Assembly (NCBI GenBank): GCA_022796875.1
Contig: JAAWJJ010000018.1
Span: 1-50,015, forward strand
Reading direction: 5' to 3'
Length of the DNA: 50,015 bases
From: Eubacterium sp.
GTDB lineage: Bacteria; Bacillota; Clostridia; Lachnospirales; Lachnospiraceae
The notes below the pieces were generated by a model. It saw only the letters and a list, made by a program, of their open reading frames with translations, was not told the DNA's origin and ran no database searches. This document shows, piece after piece, positions 25,860 through 35,193 of the stretch (position 1 is its first letter; each line of letters opens with the position of its first letter). Position numbers and translations under genes: made by a program.

Positions 25860-26396
25860 TTACTGTACAACTATACTTGAGAAATTCACTCCCGTAATAA
25901 ATGTCGAACCGAACAAACTCTGTAAGGATGCCAAAACAGCGTCTTTTACTTCTGTCTGGTTGTTTTTCATCTCATCTACCGTATACTGGGAAATCACGTC
26001 GTTAATCGTTCCTTTGATTACGGATTCTTTTTCCGCCAACGCTTCTTCGCTTCCGAATTCCTTATAATCCTCATGTTTGGAATCCATGGACAAAGTAATA
26101 GCCACTACCGCAAAGTGATCTTCCCCATCGCCGCCGTCTTTTAAAGGGATCGTCATCTTCTCCTCACTGTTTGATGGAATATCATAAGTTGCCAGATCCG
26201 CCATGGAAACGGAACTTGTTACCGCGCCTTCTACCGGACCGCCTTCCAGATCCAGGTCAATGGCAGCGCATACTTTCGAAACCAGTTCATTTGCTTTTTT
26301 TGCTTCCGGCAAAACAGTAATTGTTAGAATTGCCGTCAGAGCAAGATTTGCAAATACTAATACCAGGACAATTAATGATATCAGATTTTTTTTCAT
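25860..26396 (-). CDS. fliL: Flagellar stator-associated protein FliL
   Basis: A 178-residue protein with one N-terminal membrane helix (about 7-30) and an extracytoplasmic FliL domain (about 60-178) ending with the family-like IVVQ. FliL rings surround the MotAB stator and support torque. Sequence divergence is high, as usual for FliL, but position between motB and fliM is canonical. Confidence 0.88.
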   Translation of the reverse strand: MKKNLISLIVLVLVFANLALTAILTITVLPEAKKANELVSKVCAAIDLDLEGGPVEGAVTSSVSMADLATYDIPSNSEEKMTIPLKDGGDGEDHFAVVAITLSMDSKHEDYKEFGSEEALAEKESVIKGTINDVISQYTVDEMKNNQTEVKDAVLASLQSLFGSTFITGVNFSSIVVQ

Positions 26397-26414
26397 TTTT
26401 ACTATTTCCTCTCT

Positions 26415-27305
26415 TTATTCTCTTGATCCAAACGAATTATATACTTTAATTTCCACACGCCTGTTTTTGGCACGGCCTTCTACGGTTGCGTTATCCGCTA
26501 CCGGTTTGTATTCGCCGCGCCCGGAAGATTTCATTTTAGCCGGGTCGATCCCCGCTGTTTCCGTAAAATATTCCATCATATCCAGCGCGCGGAAAGCGGA
26601 CAGCACGTTATTATCCGCAAACTCATCGTTGTGTATCGGCACATTATCCGTGTGCCCCTCAATTTCAATAATATTTTCACTGTAATTGCCTAAAATCAGA
26701 CCAATTTTATCGACCAGAGGATATGCATCTTCCCTGATCTGAGCAGCACCGGAATCAAACAACAGCGCCCCGTTTAACGTAATCATCACATATTGGGAAT
26801 TGAAATCCACTTCCACCTGTGATTCGATCATCTGTTCCTGCGCCATTTTTTCGATCGCTTCCGCCATTTCTTCCGACTCTTTTAAAGCCTGCTCTTCATA
26901 TGCTTCCTTTACAGCTTCCGCATCCTGCAGCGAACCCGCTTCCTGCGTATTCTCGCTTTCCGCCGGATTCTCATTCTCATTCTGTTCCCGCTGGTCGCGC
27001 TCCGCCTCGTCCTCCTGGTTGCCGGTATTGTTCGTAGACGCGTCAAAATACACGTCAAAATATTCCAACTGGCTGATTCCTGAAGAAATCAGCTGTCCCT
27101 CGTCATCTACAGCGGAACCGCCCGCCGGCAATACACTAAAAGAACTTTCCAACGATGCAATGACCAGTTTGAATTTTTCCGCATCTACCGTGGACATGGA
27201 AAACAATAACACGAAGAAGCACAGCAGAAGATTCATCAGGTCGCTGAATGTGGCCATCCATGCCGGGGAGCCGCCTTTAGGTTCTTCTGGCCTCTTTTTC
27301 GCCAT
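26415..27305 (-). CDS. motB: Flagellar stator protein MotB
   Basis: MotB (296 residues) has one membrane helix with the proton-carrying Asp in FSDLMNLLLCFFVLL (near residue 22), a long Glu/Gln-rich linker (about 105-165) and an OmpA-like peptidoglycan-binding domain with IEGHTDNVP. The linker is longer and more acidic than in most MotB proteins. The ATG overlaps the motA stop (TAATG). Confidence 0.95.
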   Translation of the reverse strand: MAKKRPEEPKGGSPAWMATFSDLMNLLLCFFVLLFSMSTVDAEKFKLVIASLESSFSVLPAGGSAVDDEGQLISSGISQLEYFDVYFDASTNNTGNQEDEAERDQREQNENENPAESENTQEAGSLQDAEAVKEAYEEQALKESEEMAEAIEKMAQEQMIESQVEVDFNSQYVMITLNGALLFDSGAAQIREDAYPLVDKIGLILGNYSENIIEIEGHTDNVPIHNDEFADNNVLSAFRALDMMEYFTETAGIDPAKMKSSGRGEYKPVADNATVEGRAKNRRVEIKVYNSFGSRE

Positions 27306-28096
27306 TATTCTTCACCTCCGCTATCCGAAAGGGAACTGCGTACTTCTGGTGAAAGGAATGACTTCAGTTTTTCTTCAATAATACGCGGGTTCTCCCCTGC
27401 CTGAATCGACAAGAGACCTTCCAGCGATACTTCTTTCATCCTGATTTCATTATCATTATTTGATTTCAATTTATGTGAAGTCGGGGAACAAATCCAGTTA
27501 GCAATCAAAGAACCGTACAATGTCGTCAGCAAAGCCGTCGCCATATTCGGTCCGATGGATGCAGCGTCCGACAAGTCCCTCAACATATTTACCAACCCGA
27601 TCAGGGTACCGATCATACCCCAGGCAGGAGCTAACTCTCCCCATTTATCCCAGAAAGCGATAACCTGTTTGTGCCTGTCTTCAATACACATCAGGTCCGT
27701 TTCCAGTATGCCACGGACCAGTTCCGGATCCGTACCGTCTACTACCAGCATAATACCTTTTTTCAAAAACTCGTCTTCAATCCCGTTTGCTGCCTCTTCC
27801 AATGCAAGCAGCCCCTCTTTTCTAGCGATATTCGACAAATCAATAATCGTTTTTATCACATTCCCCGGATCATAGTCAGGAACTTTCATAATAAGGAAAA
27901 TTCCCTTTACACCCTTTATAAAATCCTGAATGGAATGTGCCATCAATGTACCGGTTACAGAACCGCCTACTGTAATGATTAACGATATTCCATGAATAAA
28001 TCCCGGCAATGCTGCCGGTCCGGCTTCACCGGTTACAATACCAAGAACAACCATGACTATTCCCATGGCAAATCCGACTATTGACGCTATATCCAT
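27305..28096 (-). CDS. motA: Flagellar stator protein MotA
   Basis: MotA (263 residues) has four membrane helices, a large cytoplasmic loop, and the conserved stretch ELAPAWGMIGTLIGLVNML. I start it at the ATG at 28096 (MDIASIVGFAMG), with GAGG close upstream; the frame stays open to a GTG at 28144, which overlaps the promoter start region and is less likely. It has its own promoter 58-86 bases upstream, in addition to read-through from flgE. Confidence 0.95.
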   Translation of the reverse strand: MDIASIVGFAMGIVMVVLGIVTGEAGPAALPGFIHGISLIITVGGSVTGTLMAHSIQDFIKGVKGIFLIMKVPDYDPGNVIKTIIDLSNIARKEGLLALEEAANGIEDEFLKKGIMLVVDGTDPELVRGILETDLMCIEDRHKQVIAFWDKWGELAPAWGMIGTLIGLVNMLRDLSDAASIGPNMATALLTTLYGSLIANWICSPTSHKLKSNNDNEIRMKEVSLEGLLSIQAGENPRIIEEKLKSFLSPEVRSSLSDSGGEE

Positions 28097-28153
28097 TTTC
28101 CTCGTCACCTGCCCTTTATTTTTCTGAACGTTAATACTTTTCACTCATACATC

Positions 28154-28182
28154 ATTCTACTAGATTTTTTTATTCTTGTCTA
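28154..28182 (-). promoter_or_regulatory. Candidate internal promoter ahead of motA
   Basis: Minus strand: TAGACA (28182-28177), 17-base spacer, TAGAAT (28159-28154). Spacing is ideal, hexamers are fair (one or two mismatches each). With the hairpin just upstream it could form a second transcription unit from motA onward. Confidence 0.5.
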
Positions 28183-28240
28183 CTTTCTTTTTGAAATTAA
28201 TTGTATATTTCTTCTTTTTGTCATTAAATTCCACACAATA

Positions 28241-28272
28241 TATAGGGGGATTGCTCTGGCAGTCCCCCTATA
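28241..28272 (-). terminator. GC-rich hairpin after flgE, possible attenuator
   Basis: TATAGGGGGA and TCCCCCTATA form a perfect 10-bp stem with a 12-base loop, 11 bases past the flgE stop. No T-run follows, so termination would be partial at best; it may instead protect the 3' end of the flgE message. Confidence 0.5.
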
Positions 28273-28283
28273 CGTCAACCACA

Positions 28284-29660
28284 TTATCGTTTCAAATTCA
28301 GAAGTTCCTCTAACATCGTATCCGATGTCGTTATAATCCTTGAATTTGCCTGGAAACCTCTTTGCGTGGTAATCATCTGCGTAAATTCCGTAGACAGGTC
28401 GACATTCGACATCTCCAGCGCTCCTGCCGTCATGCTTCCTCCGTCGGAAGAAACATCCGTACCGATTCCGTCGAAATCTCCAGAGTTTAACGTTGTTTTA
28501 AAACAGTTATTTCCAAGTGCTTCCAGTCCGGATGCGTTTGGAAATTGCGCTACGGCAATCTGGCCTAACAAAATCGTATTGCCATTATCATAAATACCAA
28601 ATATCCTGCCGTTTCCTTCAATTGACAACCCGTTCATGACACCCAGTTTCTTTCCGGCGCCGGTCGTACCGTCTGCTACGGAACCTCTTTTCATTCCAAT
28701 TGTTGACGTACCGCCGTTATCTGACGTGATTGCACGGGAGAAATCAACCTCAACATTTGAAAAATTGCCTCCGAGCTCCGACAGACGCAGCATCTGCGTG
28801 TTATTTCCTTCCGCTCCGATATACTCAAAATGACCGTTGTCCGGATCAAATTTCAGCGTAAAGTTATTTGCGTTTCCAGGTCCCCACAAACTGTTTAAAA
28901 CCCCCTGCTTATTCGCATCGCTGATAATGCTTTTACCGGTAGAATCAAGCACATCCGTCAGGGAAACTACATATGTCCCTTCTTCGGCAAGCGCTGCTGT
29001 GGAATGAATCTCAAACTTGCAGGTGTAGGAATATCCGAGGGAATCATATACGATCAGGTTCATTGCCTGGCCGCTGTCCGACATAACGTCCGTACTGTTT
29101 TTATCCACAATTCCGGAACAGGTCGCCATCGTAGTCGATTCCGGATCACAGGTGAGATTTGACGCCTGCATCACGCGCAGGGCGGATACGTTATCTTTCC
29201 GGATATCACCGGTCTGCGGATCAACCTGCCATCCCATTACCGTATAACCGGTGGAAGCCATACAAAGGTTTCCGCTGCCGTCAATGTAAAAAGAACCGTC
29301 TCTTGTAAATACATTTTCACTTCCGGTATTCACGATAAAGAAATTCGTAGAATTCATATCGTTTAACATAATATCCAGTCCGTATCCGGTTGTCTGTGCC
29401 GCACCGGAACCCTCAATCGACATTTTCACCGCCGATGTACTTACGCCAAGGCCGGTCTGCTTCGGGTTGATACCACCGCGCCCTGTCAATCCGTTGGCGC
29501 CGGATGCACTCTGTGACGTCTGGTACATAATGTCGCTGAATGTAACCATAGACGACTTGAATCCGACCGTATTTACGTTTGCAATATTGTTACCGATTAC
29601 ATCCATCTTTTTCTGGTGTGTATTCAAACCTGCCACGCCAGAATATAAACTTCTCATCAT
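28284..29660 (-). CDS. flgE: Flagellar hook protein FlgE
   Basis: FlgE (458 residues) polymerises to the hook. The N-terminal rod/hook motif SLYSGVAGLNTHQKKMDVIG with NNIANVNTVGFKSS and the C-terminal helix (LSTEFTQMITTQRGFQANSR) are canonical. Cysteines occur at about 133, 171, 181, 214 and 386, unusual for an axial flagellar protein. AGGAGGT precedes the ATG. The neighbour flbD/swrD, commonly next to flgE, is missing. Confidence 0.96.
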   Translation of the reverse strand: MMRSLYSGVAGLNTHQKKMDVIGNNIANVNTVGFKSSMVTFSDIMYQTSQSASGANGLTGRGGINPKQTGLGVSTSAVKMSIEGSGAAQTTGYGLDIMLNDMNSTNFFIVNTGSENVFTRDGSFYIDGSGNLCMASTGYTVMGWQVDPQTGDIRKDNVSALRVMQASNLTCDPESTTMATCSGIVDKNSTDVMSDSGQAMNLIVYDSLGYSYTCKFEIHSTAALAEEGTYVVSLTDVLDSTGKSIISDANKQGVLNSLWGPGNANNFTLKFDPDNGHFEYIGAEGNNTQMLRLSELGGNFSNVEVDFSRAITSDNGGTSTIGMKRGSVADGTTGAGKKLGVMNGLSIEGNGRIFGIYDNGNTILLGQIAVAQFPNASGLEALGNNCFKTTLNSGDFDGIGTDVSSDGGSMTAGALEMSNVDLSTEFTQMITTQRGFQANSRIITTSDTMLEELLNLKR

Positions 29661-29748
29661 AGTAGTCTTTGACCTCCTAAATCATTACTGTTGCGGTATT
29701 TTTTGCTTTTTCTGTCATTCAAAAGCATTAGCTTCCATAAAGGTCCAG

Positions 29749-30147
29749 CTAAATGATTACCGCTCCGTCAATATTTGTAAAAATATTATCGTTTGTTTCC
29801 GCCTGATCCATTGCCGTTACCACGGTTTTGTTTGGCACATTTACTATAAATGCCAGGGAATCCACGATGACCAGCGAATCATTGATCCCTTTCTCTCTCG
29901 CCCTGTCCACTCCGTTTTCCAAACGTTCACTCTGCTCTTTCGTCAGGCTGATATTTCTGTTTTCCAGCCTCTGCGACGCATGTTTCGAAAATTTCAGAGG
30001 ATTCTGTTCTGCTGTTTTCTGTGCCAGGATTTCCTGAAAAGACGCTCCCCGCTGTTTTGTCCTGTTCTGCACCGGAGTATTCAGATATTGTCCGGCAACC
30101 TGTTCTATAGACGGGAAAGAACCATTTACCCCTTTTACTCTGTTCAT
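29749..30147 (-). CDS. Flagellar operon protein, TIGR02530 type
   Basis: A 132-residue protein with the conserved C-terminal half LKFSKHASQRLENRNISLT ... KTVVTAMDQ ... FTNIDGAVII, which matches the "flagellar operon protein" family placed between flgD and flgE in many Firmicutes. Its exact role is unknown; a part in hook assembly is plausible from position. GGAGG precedes the ATG at 30147. Confidence 0.88.
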   Translation of the reverse strand: MNRVKGVNGSFPSIEQVAGQYLNTPVQNRTKQRGASFQEILAQKTAEQNPLKFSKHASQRLENRNISLTKEQSERLENGVDRAREKGINDSLVIVDSLAFIVNVPNKTVVTAMDQAETNDNIFTNIDGAVII

Positions 30148-30218
30148 ATTGTTTTCCTCCCGGTTTTCCTCCCTGAATTCCAGTCGTCATTGGTCTTTTG
30201 CCGCCGTACCCGCGTAAC

Positions 30219-30905
30219 TTAAGAAGCGTCTCCGTTGTCTTCCGGTTTCTGATCTCCCGCCGCAGCTTTTAACTGTTCCATCTTTGCTTCCAGTTCTTCC
30301 AGTTTTTTCAGGTCCTCCTGTGAAATAAAACTCTTCTGGTAAGCGGATAAGGATTCGTATGCCGCACGGATATTCTTCAATGTTTCTTCACTTTCCAGCG
30401 TCAGGTCGTCTGCCGACGGAAGCGATTTCATCAGGCTGGAGAAAGACGATGCAATCGAAGCCGCATTGATATAATCGTCGTCCAGTACCGTATACAGATC
30501 GTCGATTGAATACAGGCTTCCATTTACGCTTAAGTAAGTCTTGTTCCCCTGCGTTGTCGTATAATCCACATAACCGACAATTTCATTGACCGCTCCGGAA
30601 GAATTTTTAGTATGAATGATAACCTGCTTGCCAAGAAGCTGCGTTCCTTTGAGGTTATGAACCGTACTCTGTATGTTCTGCATTTCTTCCAACTGTGAAA
30701 ACTGCGCCAGCTGAGAAACATATTCCGTATTATCCATCGGCTCCAACGGATTCTGATATTTCATCTGCGCAACCAATAGCTGCAAAAATTCGTCTTTGCC
30801 CAGTGTGGAACCGGTCGATTCCGTAGATTCCGTTTTCTTCGGATTCTCCGCGACTGTCCCGTCTTTATTTACCGGTACTACACTTGCCAATTCTACACCT
30901 GCCAT
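30219..30905 (-). CDS. flgD: Hook-cap protein FlgD with an added helical C-terminal domain
   Basis: FlgD (228 residues) caps the growing hook. The N-terminal motif LGKDEFLQLLVAQMKYQNPLEPMDNTEYVSQLAQFS is canonical (about 35-70; only its ends quoted in the findings), followed by a short beta region (about 90-145). From about 163 the protein changes to a helical stretch, LPSADDLTLES ... IRAAYESLSAYQKSFIS ... LEELEAKMEQL, which looks like the short helical-pair repeats common in Firmicutes cell-surface proteins rather than the usual FlgD Ig/Tudor end. Confidence 0.93.
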   Translation of the reverse strand: MAGVELASVVPVNKDGTVAENPKKTESTESTGSTLGKDEFLQLLVAQMKYQNPLEPMDNTEYVSQLAQFSQLEEMQNIQSTVHNLKGTQLLGKQVIIHTKNSSGAVNEIVGYVDYTTTQGNKTYLSVNGSLYSIDDLYTVLDDDYINAASIASSFSSLMKSLPSADDLTLESEETLKNIRAAYESLSAYQKSFISQEDLKKLEELEAKMEQLKAAAGDQKPEDNGDAS

Positions 30906-30943
30906 AATAGTCTCCTTTCTTTTTTATATGTTACCCTTTCAAG

Positions 30944-32458
30944 CTATGCCGTAAAATCAACGGTATTTCCATGGTCCTGCATCATCTGCATCACCAGGGT
31001 TTCTTCTTCGGACATCAGTCCCTGTATCGGCTCTTCTTCCTGTAAATTGATATTTCGCCTTCCTCCGGAACCATGTCTGTTTTCCTGCTCCTGTTCCTTA
31101 GCAGCTCCCTGATTCTGCTCTTCTAAATTCCGTTCAAATTCATGCGACGCGATCGTCACTTCCACGGCTTCTACCCGGACGCCCTGCTGGTTTAACGTTT
31201 CCTTTAACGCTGCCACCTGGCTGGCCATAGCTTCCCGGACCGCCTCGTTCTGCACCGCGATCTGCGCTCTGATCTGTCCCTCTATCTCTGAAACATGTAA
31301 AAAGATTTTTCCGAGATGTTCCGGCGTTAACTGCATCTGGATACTGGACTGATCCGTTCCCGTAAACACCCTTACTGTCTGCGTGAACTGTTCCATAATG
31401 CTCTGCATATCCATGGTCGTCTGCGTCACCGTCGTTACGGTTTGTCTGGAAGCGGCGTCGTAAACCGTTTCAAAATTTGTCGTTACACTCATATGCTGTG
31501 CTTGTGTTTCACCCTGTTTTTCCGTTCCTGCCACAGCCTGATTCAGACCTGAATTCGCATCCTTACCTGATCCGTCCTCCGAATTTCCGGAAAGATGTTC
31601 TCCTGTTTCCGGCTGCTGTACCACCGGTTTCTCCTGCGAAATACCGTCAGGATTTTCCTCCGACGTCTGGATCTGCTGCTCTGCCGTAAGCGGCTGCCTG
31701 CCCACATCCGGTACGCTTTCCTCCGGTACAGTATCCGGGGAAGCCTGTATCTGTCCCTGCAGTACCGTTTCAAATTCCGGCGAGCCCTGCTCTGCAATCA
31801 TCTGTGCCAGCGCATTCTGCAATTCCTCTGGAGTTACCCCTAAAACTGCGGACAAATCGTTCACCAGCATCGTAAACTGCTCCAATGCCGTCTGATACTG
31901 CTCACTGACCAGCAAGATTGCCGCAAAACCAGAATGTGTCAGTTCCATCGACAGCTGCACAAAATTCTGCGTATCCATCAGATCCGTAAAAGTAAGGCCT
32001 AACATCGACATCGTAGACATCAATTCTTCTTCCGTTACTCCAAACGCCTCCATAAGGATTTTTTTTGCCTCTTCCACAAATTTTTCGGTGACGTCTTCCG
32101 TCGGGTCCGTTTCCTGACGGACGGACGGTTGTTTTTCTTCCGTACGGATTTCTTCTCTTCCGGAAGCGCCTGTGCGATTTAAGTTTCGCTGGGCTTTTCC
32201 GCTTCCGGAATCCGCAGATTTAATATTCCCCTGCGCACCGTTTGCCGGAGCAACCTGAAAAACATCGGTTTTCTGCTCTTTTCCTGAAACATCTCCCACA
32301 TATTGGTAAAGATCTTCCCTGGCCGATGCAGACATCGTCTGGAATATTGCCGCGAAATCCTCTGTCTTCCCGTCAGTGGCCGCATTGTTTCTGTTTCCCT
32401 GTAAAAACGGAAGCATTGCCGAAATCCCATTGGTATTCTGAATACCTGAACCTGCCAT
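30944..32458 (-). CDS. fliK: Hook-length control protein FliK
   Basis: FliK (504 residues) measures hook length during export and triggers the FlhB switch. The first ~370 residues are low-complexity, Gln/Glu/Ser-rich; the C-terminal domain (about 380-455) has the family pattern QLTPEHLGKIFLHVSEIEG and QVAALKETLNQQGVRVEAV. GGAGG precedes the ATG. Confidence 0.93.
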   Translation of the reverse strand: MAGSGIQNTNGISAMLPFLQGNRNNAATDGKTEDFAAIFQTMSASAREDLYQYVGDVSGKEQKTDVFQVAPANGAQGNIKSADSGSGKAQRNLNRTGASGREEIRTEEKQPSVRQETDPTEDVTEKFVEEAKKILMEAFGVTEEELMSTMSMLGLTFTDLMDTQNFVQLSMELTHSGFAAILLVSEQYQTALEQFTMLVNDLSAVLGVTPEELQNALAQMIAEQGSPEFETVLQGQIQASPDTVPEESVPDVGRQPLTAEQQIQTSEENPDGISQEKPVVQQPETGEHLSGNSEDGSGKDANSGLNQAVAGTEKQGETQAQHMSVTTNFETVYDAASRQTVTTVTQTTMDMQSIMEQFTQTVRVFTGTDQSSIQMQLTPEHLGKIFLHVSEIEGQIRAQIAVQNEAVREAMASQVAALKETLNQQGVRVEAVEVTIASHEFERNLEEQNQGAAKEQEQENRHGSGGRRNINLQEEEPIQGLMSEEETLVMQMMQDHGNTVDFTA

Positions 32459-32500
32459 ACGTTTTCCTCCTTTCCTCCTGGAATTTTGAATATTCTATAT

Positions 32501-33358
32501 TTATGGCTCCATGAGAGCGGTCAGCTTTGCCGCTGTTTCCGTATTCATTTTGCCTAATATAGCGCCGCTGGTATCCGGTTCCATATTTTGAAGTATTTTT
32601 GCTACCAGCTTCAACTGATCTGTCATCGTATCAAAAATCGCCGCAACTTCGGACGGTTTCATCGAAGAATACATGCTGATATATTTCTCCAGCTCCGCAT
32701 CCGCCTCCTGCTGTTCTATGACTTCTTTGTAAAGAAGTTCCGCATTGGTCGGATCGATGGATTCATACCATGTTTTATATTCATTTATATCGGGCGCTTG
32801 ATCGGAAAACACAACCTCTTTATCAAATTTTGCTTTCTGTTCTTCCAGCTGCGACGCTGCCGCTTCAAACTGCGACAGCCTGGCAATCTGCGCCTCCAGT
32901 TCTTCTATTTTTACATCGTCTTCCGAAGAAGAGTTTTTGGCCTCCTGTAACTGCAATTCCAGCTCCTTGATCCGGGCAACCGCTTCGTCCAGGGTATTAT
33001 AGCCTGCCTCTTCTTCATTCGTACTGTAGCTTCCCTCCGGTTCCCCGGTATCCGGCAATATTTTATTGACGTACGGAACATCTTTTAAGATCGGCGCCAG
33101 CACGGTAGAGCCGAATCCCCCGACATCTGCTTTTATAATCAGCGCCAGAATCGCCAGCCATACGACAATAATAATAATCGTCACAAATAAAACGGCAATT
33201 TTGGAACCGCCTTTTTCTTCGTCAAAAACGTCTTCCTGACCGTTTTTCCTGGCATCTTTCCTGGCTTTCTTTTCTGCTTTAGCCGCTTTTTTCGCCGCTT
33301 TCCTATCCGGTTTTTTCTCTTTTTCTTCCTGTTCGGTTCCTTTTACTTCCTCTGCCAT
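32501..33358 (-). CDS. YlxF/MotE-like membrane protein with MgtE-N-type domain
   Basis: A 285-residue protein: Lys/Ala-rich cytoplasmic N-terminus (1-45), one membrane helix (about 53-75), a coiled coil (about 120-180), and a C-terminal helical domain with YISMYSSMKPSEVAAIFDTM and ILQNMEPDTSGAILGKMN, the MgtE-N/FliG-middle-like fold seen in MotE chaperones of MotC. Position between fliJ and fliK equals ylxF of Bacillus. Role probably in flagellar assembly at the membrane. Confidence 0.8.
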   Translation of the reverse strand: MAEEVKGTEQEEKEKKPDRKAAKKAAKAEKKARKDARKNGQEDVFDEEKGGSKIAVLFVTIIIIVVWLAILALIIKADVGGFGSTVLAPILKDVPYVNKILPDTGEPEGSYSTNEEEAGYNTLDEAVARIKELELQLQEAKNSSSEDDVKIEELEAQIARLSQFEAAASQLEEQKAKFDKEVVFSDQAPDINEYKTWYESIDPTNAELLYKEVIEQQEADAELEKYISMYSSMKPSEVAAIFDTMTDQLKLVAKILQNMEPDTSGAILGKMNTETAAKLTALMEP

Positions 33359-33369
33359 ACCATGCCCCT

Positions 33370-33822
33370 TTATGATTCGTTTGGTTTTGCATGGAACTGG
33401 TAACTAACCAGTTCATCCACCTGTTTATTTTCTTCCTGCCCCAGTTCAAACAGAAACTCTTCAAATTCTTTTTCTTTTAATTTCTCGTGGGTTTTCCTGT
33501 CAATCATGATCTCTTTGAGCCTGTTCCTGGCCTCATCCACTTCTTTCTGCGCGGACGCCAGCACTTTCACCTGCATCAGGATGGCTCGTTCCATCGTATC
33601 AATCGCCTGTCGGTTCCTTTTGATTTCCGGTACGTTCAGACGGTCTTTCATTAACGTTTTCGCCTTGATCTCGTAGATCATTTTACGGGATTTCAACGTC
33701 TGCAGCCTGTCTTCTTCCCTCCGCAAACGCATATTTGCCTGGGCAAACGCCGATTTTGCCTGCGTTTCCAGTTTGCATTTTATATCCAGAATATTCTGCA
33801 TATGATAAGTAAATTTTGCCAT
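33370..33822 (-). CDS. fliJ: Flagellar export chaperone FliJ
   Basis: FliJ (150 residues) is a coiled-coil escort protein that sits in the FliI ring. Nearly the whole chain is helical with heptad pattern, beginning MAKFTYHMQNILDIKCKLE. Position between fliI and ylxF is canonical. GGAG precedes the ATG. Confidence 0.9.
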   Translation of the reverse strand: MAKFTYHMQNILDIKCKLETQAKSAFAQANMRLRREEDRLQTLKSRKMIYEIKAKTLMKDRLNVPEIKRNRQAIDTMERAILMQVKVLASAQKEVDEARNRLKEIMIDRKTHEKLKEKEFEEFLFELGQEENKQVDELVSYQFHAKPNES

Positions 33823-33834
33823 GACGTTTCTCCT

Positions 33835-35145
33835 TTAGGAGGCAAATAATTCTTCCAGCATCTGAAGCTCTTCTTCAAACGTAAATTTTTCATCCGTCTG
33901 CTGCATCAGATACCCGTTAACCGCATCGATTTTTTCCGTTGCAAAATCAATCTCCTTATTCGTCCCTTTGCGGTAAGCGCCAATATTGATTAGGTCTTCC
34001 GCTTCCTGGTATACGGCCAGGACGTTCTTTAATTTGCCGGCCAGTTCTTTGTGCTCCTTTGTCGTGATCGAACTCATAACCCTGGAGATGCTTTGCAGCA
34101 CGTCGATGGCCGGATAATGATTTTTATGCCCTAATTTTCTTGATAATACAATATGGCCGTCCAAAATACTTCTTGCGGTATCCGCAATCGGCTCGTTCAT
34201 ATCGTCGCCGTCTACCAATACGGTATACAATCCCGTAATGGAGCCGCACTCTCCGTTTCCGGCCCGCTCCAAAAGCTGTGGCATTTCCGAATAAACACTC
34301 GGAGGATACCCTCTCGTAACCGGCGGTTCCCCGGAGGCCAGGCCAATCTCTCGCTGCGCCATAGAAAAACGGGTCAGGGAATCCATCATCAGCAATACGT
34401 CTTTTCCCTGATCTCGGAAAAATTCCGCAATCGCCGTCGCTGTTTTTGCCGCCTTATTACGAATCAGCGCAGGCTTATCGGACGTTGCCACAACAACCAC
34501 GGAACGGCGCATGCCTTCTTCTCCCATATCGCGTTCTATAAATTCGCGGACTTCACGTCCTCGCTCCCCAATCAGTGCAATTACGTTAATATCCGCTTTC
34601 GTATTCCGGGCAAACATGCCTAGAAGCGTACTTTTTCCGACGCCGGAACCCGCAAATATCCCGATTCTCTGCCCCTTGCCGATCGTCATCAGTCCGTCTA
34701 CCGCCTTTACGCCCAAAGGAAGCACTTCGGAAATAATTTCCCTGCTCATCGGATCTGGCGGCGGCGCCACGACCGGATATTCCGCTTTCAGACATAATTC
34801 CTCAATATCTGTGGGCCTGCCGATCCCGTCCAGCGTATGTCCCAGCACTTCTTCGCCTACCTGTACGCTTAAAGGCCTGCCCATACTTTCCACGATACAG
34901 CCGACCCCCAGGCCTTCCACGCTTTCATAGGGCATCAAAAGAAGACGGTTATCCCGAAAGCCAACCACTTCTGCCATGACATGACTTTGTCCTTCTCCGT
35001 CCAGACGGATCTTACACAAATCGTTCAGTTTTGCAACCGGACCGATCGATTCAATCGTCAGTCCGACGATTTTTACCACTTTACCGTAACTGTTATAATA
35101 TTTTTTATTGGATAATTCCAAATATTTCCCAAAATCTAACTCCAT
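33835..35145 (-). CDS. fliI: Flagellum-specific ATPase FliI
   Basis: FliI (436 residues) is the F1-beta-like ATPase of the export apparatus. Walker A AGSGVGKS (165-172), [14 protein letters not shown] and the Walker B stretch [12 protein letters not shown] are intact, as is the ERAGN motif downstream. Normal length. Confidence 0.97.
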   Translation of the reverse strand: MELDFGKYLELSNKKYYNSYGKVVKIVGLTIESIGPVAKLNDLCKIRLDGEGQSHVMAEVVGFRDNRLLLMPYESVEGLGVGCIVESMGRPLSVQVGEEVLGHTLDGIGRPTDIEELCLKAEYPVVAPPPDPMSREIISEVLPLGVKAVDGLMTIGKGQRIGIFAGSGVGKSTLLGMFARNTKADINVIALIGERGREVREFIERDMGEEGMRRSVVVVATSDKPALIRNKAAKTATAIAEFFRDQGKDVLLMMDSLTRFSMAQREIGLASGEPPVTRGYPPSVYSEMPQLLERAGNGECGSITGLYTVLVDGDDMNEPIADTARSILDGHIVLSRKLGHKNHYPAIDVLQSISRVMSSITTKEHKELAGKLKNVLAVYQEAEDLINIGAYRKGTNKEIDFATEKIDAVNGYLMQQTDEKFTFEEELQMLEELFAS

Positions 35146-35193
35146 GACGCTATCCCTGTTAAACGCAAAGCGAATACCGCTTTTGCCGTATTC

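Noticed and set aside
28160..28240. 24-codon Lys-rich frame in the flgE-motA gap as a possible flbD remnant
   Set aside because: GTG start without a site, lacks any FlbD motif, and is just AT-rich sequence.
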